Source: a virus. Taken from it: a DNA stretch of 60,652 bases. Position 1 is the first letter of the stretch. The number at the start of each line of letters is the position of its first letter. The stretch lies in the IMG/VR virus record IMGVR_UViG_3300017989_000126, positions 1 through 60,652 of that record; one strand, 5' to 3'. A program made the position numbers and the translations under genes. Positions 55,690 through 60,652 of this stretch are shown here, piece by piece. The notes beneath the pieces are model-generated. The model was not told the DNA's origin and did no database searches. It saw only the letters and a program-made list of their open reading frames with translations.

Positions 55690-56205
55690 ATGGGGTTTAA
55701 AACCTACTTGTTAAACGAAGAAAAAAGTCATCTGGGGCACAAAGTAACCGATGTGCTCACTACCGTGCATGATCTTCAGAATGACATGGAGCACATGGGC
55801 GTTCGTCAAACAACACGATTAGCAGACGACATTGTCAACAGAATAAGAAAAATTCTTCACAGCCAGTGGACAATCAAGCAACAAAAGCATTTGCAATCAC
55901 TTCAAAAAGTGGCAGTTGCTTTAAAGAAAACCATTGAAGAAAAAGGTGATCTAAAGCAAATGATCCCGGCAGCAGCTCAGGAACTGGAAAATGTTTCTAC
56001 TAAACTGGGAATCAAAACAACAAGTGCTTTAGATCAAGCAGCAGAACTTGGCGGCGAAGACGTTGAACAGCAGGATATGGAATTGACCTCACAACAGGAT
56101 GGCCCAGAACAACCTGTTGATCCTCAAATGGACCAAATGGGACAAATGCCGCCAGATCCGAATCAACAAGACCCCATGATGGGACAGGGACAACAAGGCT
56201 TCTGA
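55690..56205 (+). CDS. Scaffold-like helical protein with leader and Gln/Met-rich tail
   Basis: 171 residues from ATG 55690 with GGAGGG before it. It starts MGFKTYLLNEEK (LNE site). A long helical body (residues 20-115) carries 'QQKHLQSLQKVAVALKKTIEEKG', and the tail is disordered and Gln/Pro/Met/Asp-rich. The composition resembles internal scaffold or head-core proteins. Its stop overlaps the mini-kinase start (TGATG). Confidence 0.6.
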   Translation: MGFKTYLLNEEKSHLGHKVTDVLTTVHDLQNDMEHMGVRQTTRLADDIVNRIRKILHSQWTIKQQKHLQSLQKVAVALKKTIEEKGDLKQMIPAAAQELENVSTKLGIKTTSALDQAAELGGEDVEQQDMELTSQQDGPEQPVDPQMDQMGQMPPDPNQQDPMMGQGQQGF

Positions 56206-56681
56206 TGAAATCTCCATATGGAATAGGCACAAAAAATGTGTCTATTAAATCCGGGATAGTAGAAAAAACCTTTTCAAATCAAGCTAATTATAACTCTGAA
56301 GTACATCATTTAAATAAATTAGCTGACTTTCATCGTGTTCCTAATATAATTGAATTAAATGACGAAAAAATGTCTATAAAAATGACATATGTGGGTGAAC
56401 CAATAAGTCGAATTACAATCCCTGAAGATTGGCGACATCAATGCAATGATATTTTAGACGGTCTGCAAAAATACAACTGCGTTCATGGAGACCTAGAAGA
56501 AAACGTGACAGTTTTAAATGGTAAACTTCACATAATAGATTTTGCTAACTCATACAAAGATGAATGGGGACACAAAGGAGATGAATATCTCTTGTTTCTG
56601 CACATTGTGTGTGTTCACAAAAACTTCAAAAAACAAGACTTAATTGACCTGTCTGAAAGAAAACGATCTATCCTGATTTAG
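56205..56681 (+). CDS. Minimal protein/small-molecule kinase-like protein
   Basis: 158 residues. It has kinase-fold landmarks in very compact form: a Lys-bearing strand (GIVEKTF), a Glu helix (NSEVHHLNKL), hinge-like 'MTYVGEPIS', catalytic loop VHGDLEENV (HGD...N) and IIDFANS (DFG-like). The size and HGDxxxxN pattern resemble Bud32/RIO or Kdo-kinase-type enzymes. ATG overlaps the stop of the scaffold-like gene, so it is co-translated with a putative virion protein. It converges with CTP synthase (14-base overlap). Confidence 0.7.
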   Translation: MKSPYGIGTKNVSIKSGIVEKTFSNQANYNSEVHHLNKLADFHRVPNIIELNDEKMSIKMTYVGEPISRITIPEDWRHQCNDILDGLQKYNCVHGDLEENVTVLNGKLHIIDFANSYKDEWGHKGDEYLLFLHIVCVHKNFKKQDLIDLSERKRSILI

Positions 56682-58311
56682 TAGTTGAAGCCACGTAATG
56701 ATCCTTTGCGGCATTAAGCAACCCTACAAACAAAGGTGCTGGATTTTGAAAGCGTGACTTAAACTCAGGATGAGCCTGAGTTCCAACAAAATAAGGATGA
56801 ATTTCAGGATCAAGTTCCATCATTTCTACAAGATTGCTTTCAGGGGTTCTTCCAACTACTCGAAACCCTTTCTTTTCAAGCTTGCAAACATAATCACCAT
56901 TCACTTCGTAACGATGGCGATGTCTTTCGCTGATATTTTTCTTGTTTCCATAAAGGGAACGAATGATCCCTTTTTCAAGTATACAGTCATATGATCCCAA
57001 ACGCATTGTGCCTGATTTGTGATCGATATTTTCTTGACCATCAACATAATCAATCACGTAACGATGAGAATCTTTCTTTTTCGAAAATTCTCGACTCGTG
57101 GCATCATCCCACCCAAGAACATTCTGTGCAAACTCGATAACAGCACATTGAAGACCAAGGCAAATCCCCAAGAAAGGAATTTTCTTTTCCCGACAATATC
57201 GAATTGCAAGTGTCTTGCCTTCAACTCCACGTGAATCAAATCCGCCCGGAACAATGACTCCATTAACATCTTTGAAAATATGGCGAACACTGCGTAAATC
57301 TTTGCCCTCTAATTCTTCAGCGTTGATCCAAGTGATTTTAACTTTAGTCTCACAATCCACGCTGGCATGAACAAGGGCTTCTTTAAGGCTTTGATAAGCT
57401 TCATCGCAATTATCGTACTTGCCAACAATGGCAATATTTGTATCTGGATAATCTTCGCCTTCAATATAAGCTTCCACCAATTTTCGATACTTGTGTATCT
57501 TGACGCCTTTTCGAGGCAGGTGGAATTTGTCGGCAATCAAATCATCAACGTGCCTATCGTAGAACTCAATAGGCACTTGGTAAATTGAACTTACATCAGG
57601 AGCTTCAAAAACAGCTTCTCTGGATACATTGGTTAAACGAGCAACTTTGTCCAATATTTGTTTTGGAAGCTCTCTATCAGTACGACAAAGCAGCATTTCA
57701 GGTTGAATGCCATGCATCAACAAAGTTTTCACGGAGTTTTGTAATGGTTTTGTTTTGAATTCTTTGACGGTTGCATTCCAAATTACTGGAGCAACCATAA
57801 TGACCATTACATTATCAGGGTTTGCTTGTTTAAATTGCCGTATTGCTTCATAAAACCCACTGGATTCAATATCGCCAACTGTTCCACCAATTTCAGCTAT
57901 AACGATGTTGTCATTAGTGCCCAGTGCTTTTAGTCGTTCGTGAACCTTACCTGTAACATGAGGGATCACCTGAACAGTTTCACCAAGGTATTGCCCTTGT
58001 TCTTCTTCGCTCAAAAGCTCTTTATACAAAGTACCACTGGTAAAAATATTTTTGCCAGACATTGTAATGTCTGTAATTCGTTCGTAATGACCGAGATCAA
58101 GATCTGTTTCTGATCCGTCATCACAAAGAAACACCTCGCCGTGTTGACGAGGATTCATAGTGCCAGCATTAACGTTAAGATAAGGATCGAGTTTGATCAA
58201 CTCTACATTAGATCCACGCATTTTTAGCAACAAGCCAATTGAAGCGGCACTGATGCCTTTTCCTGTCCCAGAATACACACCTCCTACCACAACAATAAAT
58301 TTGCCAGTCAT
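56668..58311 (-). CDS. pyrG: CTP synthase
   Basis: 547 residues, full length. The synthetase domain starts KFIVVVGGVYSGTGKGISAA (P-loop) with 'KLDPYLNVNAGTMNP' and 'EIGGTVGDIES'. The glutamine amidotransferase domain has GICLGLQCAVIEF (nucleophile Cys) and HPEFKSR near the C-terminus. It converts UTP to CTP with glutamine. The canonical GG.VS (serine) is GGVYSGTGKG here, a normal variant. As a phage auxiliary gene it boosts pyrimidine supply along with the ribonucleotide reductase 270 bases away on the same strand. Confidence 0.97.
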   Translation of the reverse strand: MTGKFIVVVGGVYSGTGKGISAASIGLLLKMRGSNVELIKLDPYLNVNAGTMNPRQHGEVFLCDDGSETDLDLGHYERITDITMSGKNIFTSGTLYKELLSEEEQGQYLGETVQVIPHVTGKVHERLKALGTNDNIVIAEIGGTVGDIESSGFYEAIRQFKQANPDNVMVIMVAPVIWNATVKEFKTKPLQNSVKTLLMHGIQPEMLLCRTDRELPKQILDKVARLTNVSREAVFEAPDVSSIYQVPIEFYDRHVDDLIADKFHLPRKGVKIHKYRKLVEAYIEGEDYPDTNIAIVGKYDNCDEAYQSLKEALVHASVDCETKVKITWINAEELEGKDLRSVRHIFKDVNGVIVPGGFDSRGVEGKTLAIRYCREKKIPFLGICLGLQCAVIEFAQNVLGWDDATSREFSKKKDSHRYVIDYVDGQENIDHKSGTMRLGSYDCILEKGIIRSLYGNKKNISERHRHRYEVNGDYVCKLEKKGFRVVGRTPESNLVEMMELDPEIHPYFVGTQAHPEFKSRFQNPAPLFVGLLNAAKDHYVASTTKSG

Positions 58312-58321
58312 CTTTTTTCCC

Positions 58322-58513
58322 CTACCTTCTTTGTCTACACAATCTGAGAAGAATGATGATCAGACATGCTACAGCAGACCAAGTTTTGATCGCAAATGGT
58401 ATTTTCAGCCCAAAAAGAACGTTTAGGCTCCAAATAACCACAAAAGGGGTGGCGGTGATCAAAATCAAGACCACCACCACCCGAATGATCAACAAGACAT
58501 TCTCATTGTTCAT
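58322..58513 (-). CDS. Small two-helix membrane protein
   Basis: 63 residues. Hydrophobic helices at about 5-32 and 38-57, separated by KIPFAIK and ending in RLCRQRR. The GAGG site precedes the ATG by five bases. It lies between ribonucleotide reductase and CTP synthase in the same direction. Holin-like size and topology are possible, but nothing specific supports lysis. Confidence 0.55.
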   Translation of the reverse strand: MNNENVLLIIRVVVVLILITATPFVVIWSLNVLFGLKIPFAIKTWSAVACLIIILLRLCRQRR

Positions 58514-58581
58514 GTTACCTCAATTCCAAAATTTATTCAACTCTACATGAGTTAGCTATTTGGTTTTTTATCGGCAACTTA

Positions 58582-60652
58582 TCAAACGTACTGTAAATCG
58601 CAACTGCCACCTGCGCAAGCAATGGTAGCTTCGAGGCGAGTATTGTCTTGCTCTTCAATCATAGCAGAGAAATCAACATCTTTGTATTCTCTCATGAGAT
58701 CGCAATAATACTTCCAATTGTTTACGTCTTTCAAACAATAAGTCATCTGTTTGATGTTTCCATCAAAATACCTTTCAGCAAACTGTTTTGCTCGACGAAC
58801 CCAATCAACCTTAGCTTCGTAAACTTGTTGTTCACGTTCCTGTTCTCGAACATCTTCTAAACTGATATGCGGCATTTCTTCAGTAACTTTTGGTTGTGGC
58901 TCTGTAAGAGGTTCTCCCAGTCCCAAAACGACTTCACAAGCTTTCCAAAGATTGTCATTGAAAGCATGAAGCCCATCAACAATCAAACCGCTTGCCATAA
59001 CACTTGCATCGCCATACATTTTAACCAATTGAGATGGACGATAAATTGCAGTGAATGGAGCTTGTGGGTAATCTTTGTCCCCTGTAATTGGCAAGAGACT
59101 AATACCGGCAAAGTATTTCCTATTCTTGAAAATATACTGAGTGACATCATCCCATTCATCTTCCTTGACTGTAATTGTATTTGAAACATTATGCACCAGC
59201 CAATCAGCGGTACATCTGGATTCAACAGTTCCTGCCATGACCCAGTTTTGTTGAGTGCTTTTAACATGATCCAACAAAGTGAGAGCATCAATGTCATTCT
59301 TAGTCTTAGCACCTTTAGGCACTTCAACACAAAAAGCAATGACCTCATCGGTGCCATTGGCTGACCAGACAGATTTTTCAACAGCTAATGGGTTGATTTC
59401 TTTAAAGAATTTCAGGGGCGGCTCAAGATAGTTGCCCTGAGAACGACGAATATAAACACTGGCGTGATGTGGGTGAATGCCGGAAGCAGTTCCCAAAATA
59501 CAAGAAGTTGTCCCTGCTGGTTTCACGCATGTTGCACGAGCAGTTGGATTGATGCCAATTTTCTCAGCGATCTTTTCATTTGTCTTAATGATCAACTTAG
59601 CATTTTGCCGTTGAAGTTTGGGATCAAACAAAACGTCTGGATTATCCATCATGCCAGTAATGCTTACTCCCAACAAAGCTTCTCTCTCAATGATTCTTCG
59701 AGATGTGTCGCCCAGATATTTCAAATCTGTGTAACCTGCCTGACAAGTGCCAATAATAGCAGCGGCTTTAGAAGCCGTTTTGAAATCTTCAGGAGTCTTA
59801 CATTTTGCTCCATTGATTTCACAAAGATTACAAGCTTCCCAGCCACTTTTACCAGTAATTTCATCAACTGGATAAAGGCCAATTTCTACACACGGGTTTA
59901 CCAACAATTCTGTTGAATCTGACCAGACAAAACCCGGTTCGCCAAATTCACGCACATAAGACATCAGTTCTTCAAACTGTTCTTTAGTGGTTTCATTACG
60001 AATTAAAAGTGCTGAATTGTTGCTGCGACCACGTTGTGGGTTTTCTGCAAACCAATTACCCGTTTTTGCAGTTGCCATTTCTTTGTCAGTAGGACTAAAA
60101 AGACAAATTGTGGCAGATCGTCTTACGCCACCACTCAACACAGCATCTGAGGCGTGCATGACAATGTCATATGCATCAATTGGTCGAATGCGACTTTGAC
60201 CTCTTTCAAGACAGGCGTCCAATAGCTCACGAACTTTTTCCAAAGCTATTTTGAGCGGTTTAGGACCGGGTGCCTTCCCAGATGAAGAACCCAAAGGAGC
60301 ACCTTCAGGACGAATCAAACTGTAGTCAAATACTACATCAAACCCTTCAAATTCCGGGAATTCTCCACCAGACATATAGCTACTCAAAAGAACACCAAGT
60401 GAATCAGCCCAGCCTTCAATTGAGTCCGGTATTAGATATGTTTTGTTTTTGCCCAAGCGTTCTGGAACAAAATCAGGAATTTTAGCAACATGATGTTCCT
60501 GCACTGAAAAACCTGTTCCACAACCGCACAACAATAGCCAAAAACATTCTTGAAAAAATCGCATTCTGTCACAATATGATGCGATGCAATTATAGATTCT
60601 GGCATTCTTCTTTTCAATCGGTTTGCCCCCGAACTGTAAAGCTCGTTGCGAC
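58582..60652 (-). CDS. nrdJ: Adenosylcobalamin-dependent (class II) ribonucleotide reductase, 5' end beyond the window
   Basis: At least 690 residues; the frame is open through the right edge, reading ...RALQFGGKPIEKKNARIYNC upstream of the first in-window Met. The core contains FWLLLCGCGTGFSVQ, 'DAVLSGGVRRSATI', NPCVEIGLYP, 'WEACNLCEI' and 'CVKPAGTTSCILGTASGIHP' (loop 2 region). CAGGSC near the C-terminus is the redox Cys pair. These fit the monomeric B12-dependent reductase rather than class I NrdA. It makes deoxynucleotides aerobically or anaerobically given host cobalamin. Confidence 0.93.
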   Translation of the reverse strand, partial: SQRALQFGGKPIEKKNARIYNCIASYCDRMRFFQECFWLLLCGCGTGFSVQEHHVAKIPDFVPERLGKNKTYLIPDSIEGWADSLGVLLSSYMSGGEFPEFEGFDVVFDYSLIRPEGAPLGSSSGKAPGPKPLKIALEKVRELLDACLERGQSRIRPIDAYDIVMHASDAVLSGGVRRSATICLFSPTDKEMATAKTGNWFAENPQRGRSNNSALLIRNETTKEQFEELMSYVREFGEPGFVWSDSTELLVNPCVEIGLYPVDEITGKSGWEACNLCEINGAKCKTPEDFKTASKAAAIIGTCQAGYTDLKYLGDTSRRIIEREALLGVSITGMMDNPDVLFDPKLQRQNAKLIIKTNEKIAEKIGINPTARATCVKPAGTTSCILGTASGIHPHHASVYIRRSQGNYLEPPLKFFKEINPLAVEKSVWSANGTDEVIAFCVEVPKGAKTKNDIDALTLLDHVKSTQQNWVMAGTVESRCTADWLVHNVSNTITVKEDEWDDVTQYIFKNRKYFAGISLLPITGDKDYPQAPFTAIYRPSQLVKMYGDASVMASGLIVDGLHAFNDNLWKACEVVLGLGEPLTEPQPKVTEEMPHISLEDVREQEREQQVYEAKVDWVRRAKQFAERYFDGNIKQMTYCLKDVNNWKYYCDLMREYKDVDFSAMIEEQDNTRLEATIACAGGSCDLQYV

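Noticed and set aside
1-60652. CRISPR array, retron, diversity-generating retroelement or intact insertion sequence
   Set aside because: No regularly spaced repeats, reverse transcriptase, template-repeat pair, transposase or complete terminal-repeat element was seen.

Overview
The window reads as part of a large, T4-like contractile-tailed phage genome (AT-rich, densely packed, both strands used). The signature genes are a contractile tail sheath, four tandem tail-tube paralogs, a gp13-like neck protein, a gp26/T4_baseplate-family protein, a gp55-like late sigma factor and a fragment resembling the gp23 capsid family. There are also many auxiliary genes and five homing-endonuclease loci. Host clues are indirect: a LolA-like lipoprotein relative of a type I associate with Planctomycetota, a B12-dependent ribonucleotide reductase and an ethylene-receptor-type sensor kinase suggest an aquatic or soil bacterial host, but do not prove it.

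Layout. 1-2.4 kb: the 3' half of a group I intron, a disrupted HNH homing endonuclease, a capsid-like exon fragment, a membrane-anchored LolA-like protein and the wreck of a second endonuclease. 2.4-10.8 kb: an HD plus CCA-adding enzyme, a TPR glycosyltransferase and partner, and small acidic or membrane proteins separated by clear terminators. 10.8-23.4 kb, all on the plus strand: a complete Preiss-Handler NAD+ route (nicotinamidase, PncB, NadD, NadE) interleaved with a von Willebrand A protein, a PP2C phosphatase and a protein kinase, then two membrane SPFH proteins. pncB has been invaded by a GIY-YIG endonuclease and keeps a stub of its old 5' end upstream. 23.4-27.4 kb: an orphan TnpB-guide-like RNA element, Nudix, DNA adenine methylase, virion-like proteins, a frameshifted HNH gene and the neck protein. 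27.5-48.5 kb: mainly virion and assembly genes, with the late sigma factor on the minus strand. 48.5-60.6 kb: a sigma70-driven gene, a second vWA protein, RNA ligase, a minus-strand operon (small paralogs, HAD phosphatase, ethylene-receptor-like histidine kinase, nuclease), putative capsid-targeted proteins, a mini-kinase, CTP synthase and a class II ribonucleotide reductase running off the right edge.

How it may work together (inference): the NAD operon with its kinase/phosphatase/vWA set looks like one co-regulated unit for restoring or controlling NAD+ during infection, perhaps against NAD-depleting defences. The CCA-adding enzyme, RNA ligase and a tRNA-like gene suggest tRNA maintenance. 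CTP synthase, ribonucleotide reductase and Nudix handle nucleotides. Several proteins share T4-like N-terminal capsid-targeting leaders ending in (L/I)xE, implying that some enzymes, including the CCA-adding enzyme, may be packaged and injected. A gp55-like sigma and recurrent TATATA boxes suggest T4-style late transcription. The tail-chaperone pair appears to be expressed through a -1 frameshift at a T TTT TTC heptamer.
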